Assembly: GCA_021297985.1 (NCBI GenBank) | Contig: JAJTGU010000165.1 | Location: 1 to 43,466 of the forward strand | Reading direction: 5' to 3' | DNA from: Rubrivivax sp. | GTDB lineage: Bacteria; Pseudomonadota; Gammaproteobacteria; Burkholderiales; Burkholderiaceae_C | DNA: 43,466 nt | Part shown: positions 8,071-17,079 of the stretch, piece by piece | Numbering within the stretch: the first letter of the stretch is position 1 | How the letters are laid out: each line of letters opens with the position of its first letter | Made by a program: the position numbers and the translations under genes | The notes under the pieces: model-generated | Seen by the model: only the letters and a program-made list of their open reading frames with translations | Databases searched by the model: none | Told to the model about the DNA's origin: nothing

Positions 8071-8727
8071 ATGCCCTCATTCCTTACCACCCCTGCCCGT
8101 CTGGCCCTGGCCGCCACGCTGGCGGCGGCGCCGCTGCTCGGCCATGCCTTCAGCAGCATCACCGACACCGCGGGCGACTTCCTGCCGACCTTTGCCGGCT
8201 CGGCCACCAGCACCGACCTGGACGTGCTCAGCGCCACCGTGCTGTACGACGCCGGGGTCGACAAGTTCCTGATCACCAGCACCCAGGCCGGCGCCGTCGG
8301 CAGCACGGCCAACGGCCTCTACGTCTGGGGCGTGAACCGCGGCGCGGGCACGGCCGGGTTTGCCGGCAACGGCATCACCGGGGTGCGTTTCGACCGTGTC
8401 GTGATCCTGCGGCCCGATGGCACTGGCACGATCCCCGGCGTTGGCAACCTGCCCGCGGGCTCGGTCACCGTCAGCGGCAACACCATCAGCGCGGTGGTCA
8501 GTGGCTCGATGCTGCTCAGCACCGGCTTCAACAAGATCGACTACACCTTCAACGTCTGGCCGCGCAACGCGACCTTCGCCGGCTTTGCGGCGATCTCGGA
8601 CTTCGCGCCCGACAACGCCAACTTCACCGCGGCACCGGGCCTGGTGCCCGAGCCCGGCACCTGGGCGCTGCTGGCCAGCGGCCTGCTGGCGGTCGGCGCC
8701 ATCGCCCGCCGCCGCCGCGGCGGCTGA
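8071..8727 (+). CDS. PEP-CTERM sorting-domain protein
   Basis: A 218-residue secreted protein. An N-terminal signal peptide (about 1-26, ending in LLGHA) precedes a beta-rich, Gly/Thr/Ser-rich body. The C terminus is a textbook PEP-CTERM signal: VPEPGTWALL, a hydrophobic helix (LLASGLLAVGAIA) and the basic tail RRRRGG. Such proteins are cleaved by an exosortase and exported toward the cell surface or extracellular matrix. The frame extends upstream to 8035, but the ATG at 8071 starts directly before the signal peptide. No enzymatic motif is visible. It is convergent with the acetoacetyl-CoA synthetase gene, only 12 bases away. A second, much larger PEP-CTERM protein is encoded at 22209-26081. 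Confidence 0.88.
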   Translation: MPSFLTTPARLALAATLAAAPLLGHAFSSITDTAGDFLPTFAGSATSTDLDVLSATVLYDAGVDKFLITSTQAGAVGSTANGLYVWGVNRGAGTAGFAGNGITGVRFDRVVILRPDGTGTIPGVGNLPAGSVTVSGNTISAVVSGSMLLSTGFNKIDYTFNVWPRNATFAGFAAISDFAPDNANFTAAPGLVPEPGTWALLASGLLAVGAIARRRRGG

Positions 8728-8739
8728 GCCGGCGCTGAA

Positions 8740-10749
8740 TCAGCGGCCTGGCGCGTGCGCCAGCGCCGCCGCGAGGTCGACGAAGAACTCCAGGCTCGCC
8801 GGGTTGGCCATCGCGTCGGCACTGGCGACCTGGCCGCGCTCGGCGCCGAGCAGAAGCCGGCGCACCGGCACCTCCATCTTCTTGCCGGTCAGGGTGCGCG
8901 GCACCTCGGCGACGGCCTCGATGCGATCGGGCACGTGGCGCGGCGAGCCCTGTTCGCGGATCACGCGGCGCAGGCGCTCGCGCAACGGGTCGTCCAGCAG
9001 GACCCCCGGCCGCAGCACCACGAACAGCAGCAGCATCGACGGCCGGCCAAGGTACTCGAGGTCGATGACCAGGCTGTCTGCGACTTCGGGACAGGCCTCG
9101 ACGACGTTGTAGATCTCGGCGCTGCCGATGCGGACGCCATGGCGGTTGATCGTGCTGTCGCTGCGGCCGTAGATGACCGAGGCACCGCCGGGTGACGCGA
9201 AGCGGATCCAGTCGCCGTGGCGCCAGCGGCCGGGGAACATCTCGTAGTAGCTGTCGCGGTAGCGCTGGCCTTGCGCGTCACCCCAGAAGTACAGCGGCAT
9301 CGACGGCATCGGCTCGGCGATCACGAGCTCGCCCACCTCGCCGACCACCGCCCGGCCGCCGTCGTCGAACGCATGTGCCGCGACGCCCAGCTCGGCGCAC
9401 TGGATCTCGCCGGCGCGCACCGGCAGCAAGGGGCAGCAGCCGACAAACGGCCCGGCGATGTCGGTGCCACCGCTGACGCTGGCGACCCAGACCCCGGGTT
9501 TGACGTCGCGCACCAGCCAGCGGAAGGCCTCGGCCGGCAGCGGAGAGCCCGTGACGACGACCTGGCGCAACGCGAGCAGCGGCACCGACTCCTGCGGCCG
9601 CAGGCCGGCCTTCATCGCTCCGACCAGGAAGGCCGCGCCGCAGCCGAAGTGCGTGACCTGCTGCTCGTCCATCCAGCGCCAGAGCGAGTCGGACTCGGGC
9701 CAGCCGGGGTGCGCGTCCCACAGCAGTGGCACGGCACCCACCAGCAGCGACGCGATCAGCACGTTCCAGACGATCCAGCCCGTGCTGCTGAGGAACAGCA
9801 GCCGCTCGCCGGCATGCAGGTCGTGGTGCAGGGCCAGGCTCTTGAGCAGCGTCAGCAGCACGCCCCCATGGCCGTGCACCATGGCCTTGGGCAGGCCCGT
9901 CGTGCCCGACGAGTAGACGATCCACAGCGGATGCTCGAACGGCAGCCTCTCGATGTCCAGCGGCGCGTCGCGATCGAGCACCGCATCGGCCCACGCCAGC
10001 CGGTCGCGCCAGGCGGGCGGTGGGGCTGTGGATTCGGCAACCAATGGCCCGGCCACGTGCAACACACGCCGCACGCTGGGCAGCGCCGACAGCAGCGCCG
10101 ACACGACAGCGCTGCGGTCGTGCAGACGGCCTTGCCAGCGGTAGCTCTCAGAGGCGATCAGCAGCACCGGCTCGACCTGGCGCAACCGGTCGAGCACGAC
10201 CCCGGCGCCCATGTCCGGGCTGCAACTCGTCCAGACCACGCCCAGGCTGGCGCAGGCCAGGAAGGCGACCACGGTCTCGACGCGGTTGGGCAGCAGGCTG
10301 GCGACCCGGTCGCCGCGCTGCACGCCCAGGGCCTTCAGGGTCGCGGCCAGGGACGCGACGTCGGCCCGCAACTCGGCCCAGGACACGGCCCGCGTGGCGC
10401 CCAGGCCGCTCGCGGTCTCGCTGCGGGCGAGCAACGCCGGCCGGTCGTCCGTGGCATGCGCCATGACCTGCTCGACGAAGTTCACGCGACGACCCGGGAA
10501 CCACCGCGCCCCAGGCATCGTGCGCTGCGCCAGCACCGGCTCGACAGGACCGTCGCCCGGCACCGCAAAGTGCTCGTGGATGCTGGACCAGAACGCGCCG
10601 ACGTCGCGGCAGCTCCATTGCCATGCCGCCTCGTAGTCGGCGAACCGGAGGTCCCGGGTCTGTTCCAGCCAGCGCAGGTAGTGCGCCATGCGGCTGCCGT
10701 CCAGCTCGGCGGCACCGGGCTGCCAGACGATGTCGGAGAGGCTGTCCAT
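8740..10749 (-). CDS. Acetoacetyl-CoA synthetase
   Basis: A 669-residue adenylate-forming enzyme expected to convert acetoacetate, ATP and CoA to acetoacetyl-CoA. The P-loop motif reads YSSGTTGLPKAMVHGHGG. Other family features are the N-terminal ACS-type segment (residues ~40-110), SVSGGTDIAGPFVG, the WRHGDWIRF adenylation motif, GRSDSTINRHGVRIGSAEIY and the catalytic lysine region RTLTGKKMEVPVRRLL near the C terminus. The length (about 650-670) and the PxMGAGVVLDRL-like region fit acetoacetyl-CoA rather than acetyl-CoA synthetases. It follows a tartrate/D-malate-type dehydrogenase on the same strand by 22 bases and probably shares its transcript. The divergent operon encodes an HMG-CoA-lyase-family enzyme, whose product could be acetoacetate. 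Confidence 0.9.
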   Translation of the reverse strand: MDSLSDIVWQPGAAELDGSRMAHYLRWLEQTRDLRFADYEAAWQWSCRDVGAFWSSIHEHFAVPGDGPVEPVLAQRTMPGARWFPGRRVNFVEQVMAHATDDRPALLARSETASGLGATRAVSWAELRADVASLAATLKALGVQRGDRVASLLPNRVETVVAFLACASLGVVWTSCSPDMGAGVVLDRLRQVEPVLLIASESYRWQGRLHDRSAVVSALLSALPSVRRVLHVAGPLVAESTAPPPAWRDRLAWADAVLDRDAPLDIERLPFEHPLWIVYSSGTTGLPKAMVHGHGGVLLTLLKSLALHHDLHAGERLLFLSSTGWIVWNVLIASLLVGAVPLLWDAHPGWPESDSLWRWMDEQQVTHFGCGAAFLVGAMKAGLRPQESVPLLALRQVVVTGSPLPAEAFRWLVRDVKPGVWVASVSGGTDIAGPFVGCCPLLPVRAGEIQCAELGVAAHAFDDGGRAVVGEVGELVIAEPMPSMPLYFWGDAQGQRYRDSYYEMFPGRWRHGDWIRFASPGGASVIYGRSDSTINRHGVRIGSAEIYNVVEACPEVADSLVIDLEYLGRPSMLLLFVVLRPGVLLDDPLRERLRRVIREQGSPRHVPDRIEAVAEVPRTLTGKKMEVPVRRLLLGAERGQVASADAMANPASLEFFVDLAAALAHAPGR

Positions 10750-10771
10750 GGCGGGGTCTGCAGCGGAATCT

Positions 10772-11857
10772 TCAGGGCCGCGCGACGAGCTCGGCGATCG
10801 CCCGGCCCATCTCGGTGGTGTCGGCCCGGCCGCCGAGATCGGCGGTGCGCGGACCGTTGCGCAGCACCGCCTCGATGGCGGCGACGATGGCGTCGTGCGC
10901 GGCGCGTTCGCCCAGGAAATCGAGCATCAGCGCACCGCTCCAGATCATCCCCACCGGGTTGGCGATGTTGCGCCCGGCGATGTCGGGCGCAGAGCCGTGC
11001 ACCGGCTCGAACAGGCTCGGGAACAGCCGCTCCGGGTTCAGGTTGGCCGACGGTGCGATGCCGATGGTGCCGGTGCAGGCCGGGCCCAGGTCGGACAGGA
11101 TGTCGCCGTAGAGGTTGCTCGCGACGACGACATCGAAGCGCTGCGGCTGCAGGACAAAGCGCGCCGACAGGATGTCGATGTGCTGCTTGTCCATCGCCAC
11201 CTGCGGATAACGCGCATGCATCGCGTCGGCGCGGCCGTCCCACCAGGGCATCGCGATCGCGACGCCGTTGCTCTTGGTCGCCACCGTCAGGGTCTTGCGC
11301 GGGCGCGACGCGGCCTTCTCGAAGGCGTACTTCAGCACCCGGTCGCTGCCATGGCGCGAGAAGACCGACTCCTGGATCACGATCTCGCGCTCGGTTCCGG
11401 CGTACATCACGCCGCCGAGGTTGGTGTACTCGCCTTCGGTGTTCTCGCGCACGACCAGGAAGTCGATCTCGCCCGGCTTGCGCCCGGCCAGCGGGCAGGG
11501 CACGCCTTCGAACAGGCGCACCGGGCGCAGGTTGACATACTGGTCGAACTCGCGCCGGAACTTCAGCAGGCTGCCCCACAGGCTGATGTGGTCGGGCACC
11601 GTGGCCGGCCAGCCGACGGCGCCGAAGAACAGCGCGTCCTGGCCTTCGAGCTGGTCCTTCCAGTCGGCCGGCATCATCGAGCCGGTGGCCTGGTGGTGCT
11701 CGCAGCTGGCCCAGGCGATGGGCGTGGTCGCGAGCGCAAAGCCGAAGCGCGTCGCCGCGGCCTCGAGCACGCGCAGGCCTTCGGGCATCACCTCCTTGCC
11801 GATGCCATCGCCCGGGATGGCGGCAATGCGGTAGGTCTTGCGGGAGGCAGCATTCAT
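10772..11857 (-). CDS. Tartrate/D-malate-type NAD-dependent dehydrogenase
   Basis: A 361-residue member of the isopropylmalate/isocitrate dehydrogenase family. The N terminus has RIAAIPGDGIGKEVMPEG; substrate and metal elements are FLVVRENTEGEYTNLGG, SNLYGDILSDLGP and FEPVHGSAPDIAGRNIANP. The loop with EHHQATGSMMPADW and GAVGWPATVPDH resembles the tartrate dehydrogenase/decarboxylase (TtuC, DmlA) branch rather than LeuB. Expected activity is NAD- and divalent-metal-dependent oxidation, often with decarboxylation, of D-malate or tartrate. A large open frame continues upstream to 13285, but that is the shadow of the opposite-strand operon; the ATG at 11857 gives the normal family N terminus. 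It probably leads a two-gene operon with acetoacetyl-CoA synthetase. Confidence 0.88.
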   Translation of the reverse strand: MNAASRKTYRIAAIPGDGIGKEVMPEGLRVLEAAATRFGFALATTPIAWASCEHHQATGSMMPADWKDQLEGQDALFFGAVGWPATVPDHISLWGSLLKFRREFDQYVNLRPVRLFEGVPCPLAGRKPGEIDFLVVRENTEGEYTNLGGVMYAGTEREIVIQESVFSRHGSDRVLKYAFEKAASRPRKTLTVATKSNGVAIAMPWWDGRADAMHARYPQVAMDKQHIDILSARFVLQPQRFDVVVASNLYGDILSDLGPACTGTIGIAPSANLNPERLFPSLFEPVHGSAPDIAGRNIANPVGMIWSGALMLDFLGERAAHDAIVAAIEAVLRNGPRTADLGGRADTTEMGRAIAELVARP

Positions 11858-11956
11858 GGTCGTCGACGGTTGTGGAACTCCGGCACCAGTATGCCGGGCG
11901 TCGCGGCATGTCCGTCGGGCCTGCGCCGCCGCCGCACGGCGCGACAATGCGCCGCC

Positions 11957-12922
11957 ATGGAAGCCGCCGTCCTGATCAGCGAAGTCGGCCCGCGCGACGG
12001 GCTGCAGAGCATCGCCACGACCATGCCCACGGCGGCCAAGCTGGCCTGGCTCGACGCCCTGCACGCCACCGGCCTGCGCGAGATCGAAGTCGCATCGTTC
12101 GTGCCCGCGCGGCTGTTGCCGCAGATGGCCGATGCGGCCGAAGTCGTGCGCCATGCCGCCCGCAAGCCGGGCTGGACCGTGCTCGCGCTGGTGCCGAACC
12201 TGCGGGGCGCCGAGGCCGCCATCGCCGCCGGCGCCCACAAGCTGACGATCCCGGTGTCGGCCAGCCACGCACACTCGCTGGCCAATGTGCGCAAGACCCC
12301 CGACGCGATGGTCGCCGAGGTCCGCGCCATGGTCGAGCTGCGCAACAGCCAGGCGCCCGGAGTCGGCATCGAGGCCGGGGTCTCCACTGCCTTCGGCTGC
12401 ACGATCCAGGGACGGGTCGACGAGGACGAGGTGATCCGCCTGGCGGTGGCGCTGGCCGAGGCGGGAGTCGACGACGTGGGCCTGTCCGACACCACCGGCA
12501 TGGCGCACCCGGCGCAGGTCCGGCGCCTGTTCGAGCGGCTGCGCTCGGCCATCGGCGACAAGGCCGGAGCCGCCCACCTGCACAACACGCGCGGCCTGGG
12601 CCTGGCCAACTGCCTGGCCGCCTGGGAGGCCGGTGTGCGCACCTTCGACTCCAGCCAGGGCGGCCTCGGCGGCTGCCCCTACGCGCCGGGGGCCTCGGGC
12701 AATGTCGTCACCGAGGACCTGGTGTTCATGTTCGAGGCCATGGGCGTGGCCACCGGCGTCGACCTCGAGGCCTTGGTCGCGGCCCGCTCGACGCTGCATG
12801 CGGGCTTGCCCGGCGAGCCGCTGTACGGCCTGGTGCCCGAAGCCGGCCTGCCACTGGGTTTTGTCTACGCCGACGGGCGGGCGCCGCGCCACCCGGTCGA
12901 TGCGACCCACGGAGCCCATTGA
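11957..12922 (+). CDS. HMG-CoA-lyase-family enzyme (HMG-CoA or citramalyl-CoA lyase)
   Basis: A 321-residue TIM-barrel lyase. It begins with the catalytic motif SEVGPRDGLQ and has EVASFVPARLLPQMAD, the metal-binding HLHNTRGLGLAN and the active-site cysteine loop GLGGCPYAPGASGNVVTEDL. HMG-CoA lyase cleaves 3-hydroxy-3-methylglutaryl-CoA to acetyl-CoA and acetoacetate. From memory, leucine-pathway lyases carry an H-x-H-D-T-Y-G motif, whereas this one has H-x-H-N-T-R-G, as in paralogues that include (R)-citramalyl-CoA lyases, so the substrate is open. The next gene, a class III CoA-transferase, starts one base after the stop, so the two almost certainly act together on one acid. The ATG at 11957 is the first in frame ahead of the conserved motif. 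Confidence 0.85.
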   Translation: MEAAVLISEVGPRDGLQSIATTMPTAAKLAWLDALHATGLREIEVASFVPARLLPQMADAAEVVRHAARKPGWTVLALVPNLRGAEAAIAAGAHKLTIPVSASHAHSLANVRKTPDAMVAEVRAMVELRNSQAPGVGIEAGVSTAFGCTIQGRVDEDEVIRLAVALAEAGVDDVGLSDTTGMAHPAQVRRLFERLRSAIGDKAGAAHLHNTRGLGLANCLAAWEAGVRTFDSSQGGLGGCPYAPGASGNVVTEDLVFMFEAMGVATGVDLEALVAARSTLHAGLPGEPLYGLVPEAGLPLGFVYADGRAPRHPVDATHGAH

Positions 12923-12923
12923 G

Positions 12924-14159
12924 ATGACCGAGACGGCTGCTGCGACGATGCTCGCGCCCGACGCGTTGCCGCTGGCCGGCGTGCGGGTGGTCGAGTTCAC
13001 GCACATGGTCATGGGGCCGAGTTGCGGAATGATCCTGGCAGACCTGGGCGCCGAGGTCATCAAGGTCGAGCCGATCGCGGGCGACAACACACGCAAGCTG
13101 CTCGGCTCCGGGGCGGGTTTCTTCGGCCAGTTCAATCGCAACAAGCTGAGCCTGGCGGTCGACGCCAAGCACCCGCAGGGGCTGGAGCTGATCCTCAAGC
13201 TGGTGGCGACCGCCGATGTCTTCAGCGAGAACTTCAAGACCGGCACGATGGGCGCGCTGGGCCTGGGCCATGCCGCGCTGGCCACGCTGAACCCGGGCCT
13301 GGTCTACGTCTCGCACAAGGGCTTTCTGCCGGGACCGTATGAACACCGCACCGCGCTCGACGAGGTGGTGCAGATGATGGGTGGCCTGGCCTACATGACC
13401 GGCCCCGAAGGCCGGCCACTGCGCGCCGGGTCCAGCGTCAACGACATCATGGGCGGCATGTTCGGCGCACTCGGCGCGCTGGCTGCGCTGCACCAGCGCG
13501 ACCGCACCGGCCGCGGCCGCGAAGTGCAGAGCGCGCTGTTCGAGAACAACGTGTTCCTTGTCGCCCAGCACATGATGCAGTTCGCGCTCACCGGCAAGCC
13601 CGCGGCACCGATGCCCAATCGCATCAGCGCCTGGGCGGTCTACGACGTGTTCACGGTCGCTGGCGGCGAGCAGATCTTCCTGGCGGCGGTCAGCGACACG
13701 CAGTGGGCCCTGATGTGCGACGAGTTCGGCTTCGCCGACCTGAAGGTCGACACCCGTCTGACGAGCAACAACGACCGCGTGCGCAGCCGCGAGTGGATGC
13801 TGCCGCTGCTGCGCGAGCGCTTTGCAGTGCTGCCGGCCCGCGAACTCGCGACGCGCTTCGAGCGCACCGGTCTGCCCTACGCGCCCATCGTCCGGCCGCA
13901 GGACCTGCTGGACGATCCGCACCTGCTGGCCACCGGGGGCCTGGCCCCGATGAGCGTGCCCGCCGATGCCAGTGGCGCCGGCCGAGCCATCGAGACCCGG
14001 ACCCCGCTGCTGCCGCTGGCGCTGGACGGCGCCCGGCTGCCCGTGCGCCGCGGTCCGCCAGCGCTCGGCGAGCACACCCGGCAGGTCCTCGCCGGCATCG
14101 GCTACACCGAGGCCGAAGTGGCTGCGCTGCACGAGGCCAGGGTTGTGGCCGGCCCATGA
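12924..14159 (+). CDS. Class III (CaiB/BaiF) CoA-transferase
   Basis: A 411-residue enzyme. It starts with LAGVRVVEFTHMVMGPSCG and then LADLGAEVIKVEP, the N-terminal CoA-binding signature of the family. The catalytic aspartate is expected at Asp174 in SSVNDIMGGMFGALGAL, followed by RTGRGREVQSALFENN. Such enzymes move CoA between carboxylic acids, typically from succinyl-CoA. It begins one base after the lyase stop, so it probably supplies the lyase with its acyl-CoA substrate. Its stop overlaps the start of a 21-codon ORF that in turn overlaps the following hybrid kinase gene. The frame is open upstream to 12633, but that part is the shadow of the lyase gene. Confidence 0.9.
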   Translation: MTETAAATMLAPDALPLAGVRVVEFTHMVMGPSCGMILADLGAEVIKVEPIAGDNTRKLLGSGAGFFGQFNRNKLSLAVDAKHPQGLELILKLVATADVFSENFKTGTMGALGLGHAALATLNPGLVYVSHKGFLPGPYEHRTALDEVVQMMGGLAYMTGPEGRPLRAGSSVNDIMGGMFGALGALAALHQRDRTGRGREVQSALFENNVFLVAQHMMQFALTGKPAAPMPNRISAWAVYDVFTVAGGEQIFLAAVSDTQWALMCDEFGFADLKVDTRLTSNNDRVRSREWMLPLLRERFAVLPARELATRFERTGLPYAPIVRPQDLLDDPHLLATGGLAPMSVPADASGAGRAIETRTPLLPLALDGARLPVRRGPPALGEHTRQVLAGIGYTEAEVAALHEARVVAGP

Positions 14160-14221
14160 ACACGCCGGGCCGCTCCCCAGTGCTCATCCCGGAGCGCATC
14201 GCGCGAAGGGTCGTCGAGTGA
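14156..14221 (+). CDS. Possible 21-residue coupling ORF
   Basis: A short frame begins at an ATG that overlaps the CoA-transferase stop (ATGA, 14156-14159) and ends with a TGA that overlaps the GTG start of the hybrid kinase (GTGA, 14218-14221). The peptide would read MNTPGRSPVLIPERIARRVV followed by E. It has no recognisable domain. It could relay ribosomes from the transferase to the kinase by translational coupling, or be chance. A sequence resembling a ribosome binding site (GGAG, 14191-14194) lies within it, upstream of the kinase start. Confidence 0.25.
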   Translation: MNTPGRSPVLIPERIARRVVE

Positions 14222-17010
14222 CCGACACCACCGCCGTCCCGCACGATCCGGACGACGACCCGGCGGCGCTGCGTGCCCGCATCGCGCAACTCGAAGCGCG
14301 ATTGGCCAGGACCGAGGAGCGGCTCGAACTGGTGCAGGCGTTCACGCTCACCGGCATCTTCGAGCGGGATGCGGCGACGATGCACGGGCACTGGGACCGC
14401 TGGATGTACGAGATCTGGGGCTTGCCCCAAGCGTCGGAGGGCCAGGCCCCGGGCTACACCGAGACCAGCCAGTGCGTGGTCTGGGAAGGCGACGGCGAGT
14501 CCCGTCTGCTCGGCAGCCTGGGTCACGCCGGCACCTACCGCCAGCGCATCCGCATCCGCCGGCCGGACGGCCAGGAACGCCACCTGAACACGCAGTGGAA
14601 GGTGATGCCGCCCACCCCCGAGCGGCCGGCCGGCCGTGCCATCGGCATCAACACCGACGTGACCGAGGTCTACGACCTGGCCAACAAGGCCGCGGCCTTG
14701 CGCGCCGAGCTGGACGTTGCGCTTACCGTCGGCGGCATCGGCGTGTGGCGGCAGGACCTGGCGACGATGCGCGTGACGCCGGATGTCCGCGGCTGCGAAC
14801 TGATCGGCGTTCCCTACCAGGACAGCGGGATGAGCCTGGAAGAGGCCCGCGCCCGCATCCACCCGGACGATGTCGTGCACACCGCGGCCTCCGCCGAGCA
14901 CACCTTGCGAACCGGCGAAACCACCGACATGCAGCTTCGCTACCCCGCGCCCGGCGGCGGCTGGCGGCATGTTCTGCTGAGACGGGCATTGCAGCGCGAC
15001 CCCGAAGGACGACCGCTGGGATTCGTCGGCGTGATCATGGACGTCAGCGCCCGGGTCGAGTCCGAACGTCGGCTGCAAGAAGCCGCCCGGCGCCTGGACA
15101 TGGCGGCCGACGCGGCCCAGGTCGGCCTGTGGTCGGCGCAGGCCGACCACCCGTTGCCCAGCTGGAACGCCCGCATGTACAGCCTGCTGGGCCTGGACCC
15201 TGCCGCGGGCCCACTGCCGCTGCGCAAGGCCATCGAACGCTGCGCCCACCCGGACGACCGGGTCCGGGTGCTGGAAGAGTCGCAACGCTGGTGGCGCGGT
15301 GTGCCTGGCGCCTATGAGGTCGAGTTTCGCATCGTCCGCCCTTCGGATGGGCAGACCCGCTGGCTCGTGCTGCGCGGACGCATCGAGGCCGAGTCCGACG
15401 ACCGGCCCCGGCGGTCCGAGGGCGTGGCCCTGGACACGACCGCCCACCAGACCGCGCTGCGCCAGCTGCGCGAGACCGTCGAGCGCATGTCGCTGACGAC
15501 CCGCGCGGTGGGCCTGGGCACCTGGAGCAGTGACGTCACCCGCGACAACGTGCTGTGGGACGCCCAGATGTTCCGCCTTCGCGGCGTGGACTCGGCGGCG
15601 CGAACCGTGACGCGCGACGAGCGGCGCGCCTTCGTGCACCCGGAGGACCGCGACGCCGTGATCTCGGCCCAGAACGACTGGATCCGCGACGGCGAGACCT
15701 GGCGCGATGTGTTCCGCGTCGTCTGGCCCGATGGCCAGGTGCGGTGGATCACCTCGCACTCGGTGCCACTGCTCGACGAGCGTGGCCGCATCGAGGGCCG
15801 CATCGGCGTCAACTGGGACAGCACCGACGTCCACCTCGCGTCGCAGGCGCGACGCGACCGCGAGCTCGCGGTCGCCGAGAGTCTGGCCAAGTCGCAAGCC
15901 ATGTCGCGCATCAGCCACGAGCTGCGCACGCCGCTGAACGCGATCCTGGGCTTCACACAGTTGCTGCGCCTGGCCGAAGGTGACCCGGACGACCCGGTCC
16001 GACGCGACCAATGGCTGGCCCTGGTCGAGGACGCCGCACGCCACCTGCTGGTGCTGATCGACGACGTTCTGGACCTGACCCGCGCCGAGCTCAACGGCCT
16101 GAAGCTCGAGGCCACTGCCGTGCGTTGCGACGACATCCTGGATGCGGCGCTGGCCCTGGTGCTCGACGGAGCCGAACGGCAAGGATTGAAGCTGCGCCGC
16201 GAGACCGTTGAAGGCACGGTCAAGGCCGATCCGGTGCGCCTGCGCCAGGTGCTGCTGAATCTGCTGTCCAACGCCATCAAGTACAACCGATCCGGCGGCG
16301 AGGTGCGGATCGGCGCGCAGGTCCTGGGCGACGAGGTCGAGATCTACGTCGCCGACACCGGCCATGGCATCGCCCCGGAGCGCCTGCAGCAGGCGTTCCA
16401 GCCGTTCAACCGGCTCGGCGCCGAAGCGACCGGCATCGAGGGCAGCGGCATCGGACTGGCGGTCGCCAAGGCCCTGGTCGAGGCGATGGGCGGCCGCATC
16501 GAGGCCCGCAGCGAACCGGGCATCGGCAGCCGGTTCAGCCTGCGCCTGCCACGCGCCGACGACAGCCCGCGCAGCGCGGCGGCCCAGCGCGACGGGCCGG
16601 CCGAATCCGCCACCGAGGGAATGGTGCTCTACATCGAGGACAACGAGGTCAACGCGCTGCTCGTGCGCGAGATGCTGGCCCTGCGACCGGGCGTGCTGCT
16701 GGAGATCGCCGTCGACGGCGCCAGCGGCCTCGAGCTGGCACGGGAGCTTGCCCGCAACACGGCGCCGAGCCTGGTGCTGGTCGACATGCAACTGCCCGAC
16801 ATGACCGGCCACGACGTGCTGCGCCGGTTGCGGTCCGACCCGGCGACGGCCGCGCTGCGCTGCGTCGCGCTGTCGGCCAATGCAACACCAGCAGACATCG
16901 ACGCGGCACTCGCCGCCGGCTTTGCCGAGTACTGGACCAAGCCGATCGACTGGCAGCCGCTGCTCGCCGGCATCGACCGGCTGCTGGGCGGCCCCGCAGC
17001 GTCCGCGTGA
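14218..17010 (+). CDS. Soluble hybrid histidine kinase with four PAS domains
   Basis: A 930-residue protein with no membrane segment. A short coiled coil (residues 17-42) precedes four PAS/PAC units of about 120-130 residues each (about 45-150, 165-280, 290-410, 425-540), each closed by the GxxxDxT-type element (GINTDVTE, GVIMDVSA, GVALDTTA, GVNWDSTD). HisKA holds His567 in SRISHELRTPLNAILGF. The HATPase has NLLSNAIKYN, VADTGHGIAP and GSGIGLAVAKALVEAMGG. The receiver (about 802-925) has Asp856 in VLVDMQLPDM and Lys908 in YWTKPI. No Hpt or output domain is present, so phosphate must pass to a separate partner. The GTG start follows from the coupling overlap and the coiled coil. The sensed cue is probably cytosolic. 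Confidence 0.92.
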   Translation: MTDTTAVPHDPDDDPAALRARIAQLEARLARTEERLELVQAFTLTGIFERDAATMHGHWDRWMYEIWGLPQASEGQAPGYTETSQCVVWEGDGESRLLGSLGHAGTYRQRIRIRRPDGQERHLNTQWKVMPPTPERPAGRAIGINTDVTEVYDLANKAAALRAELDVALTVGGIGVWRQDLATMRVTPDVRGCELIGVPYQDSGMSLEEARARIHPDDVVHTAASAEHTLRTGETTDMQLRYPAPGGGWRHVLLRRALQRDPEGRPLGFVGVIMDVSARVESERRLQEAARRLDMAADAAQVGLWSAQADHPLPSWNARMYSLLGLDPAAGPLPLRKAIERCAHPDDRVRVLEESQRWWRGVPGAYEVEFRIVRPSDGQTRWLVLRGRIEAESDDRPRRSEGVALDTTAHQTALRQLRETVERMSLTTRAVGLGTWSSDVTRDNVLWDAQMFRLRGVDSAARTVTRDERRAFVHPEDRDAVISAQNDWIRDGETWRDVFRVVWPDGQVRWITSHSVPLLDERGRIEGRIGVNWDSTDVHLASQARRDRELAVAESLAKSQAMSRISHELRTPLNAILGFTQLLRLAEGDPDDPVRRDQWLALVEDAARHLLVLIDDVLDLTRAELNGLKLEATAVRCDDILDAALALVLDGAERQGLKLRRETVEGTVKADPVRLRQVLLNLLSNAIKYNRSGGEVRIGAQVLGDEVEIYVADTGHGIAPERLQQAFQPFNRLGAEATGIEGSGIGLAVAKALVEAMGGRIEARSEPGIGSRFSLRLPRADDSPRSAAAQRDGPAESATEGMVLYIEDNEVNALLVREMLALRPGVLLEIAVDGASGLELARELARNTAPSLVLVDMQLPDMTGHDVLRRLRSDPATAALRCVALSANATPADIDAALAAGFAEYWTKPIDWQPLLAGIDRLLGGPAASA

Positions 17011-17079
17011 GGTCGCCGGATGGCCGCCAGCCGCGAAACGATCGGCAAGCTGCCGGCGGCACGGGGGTCCAGGCAAGGT

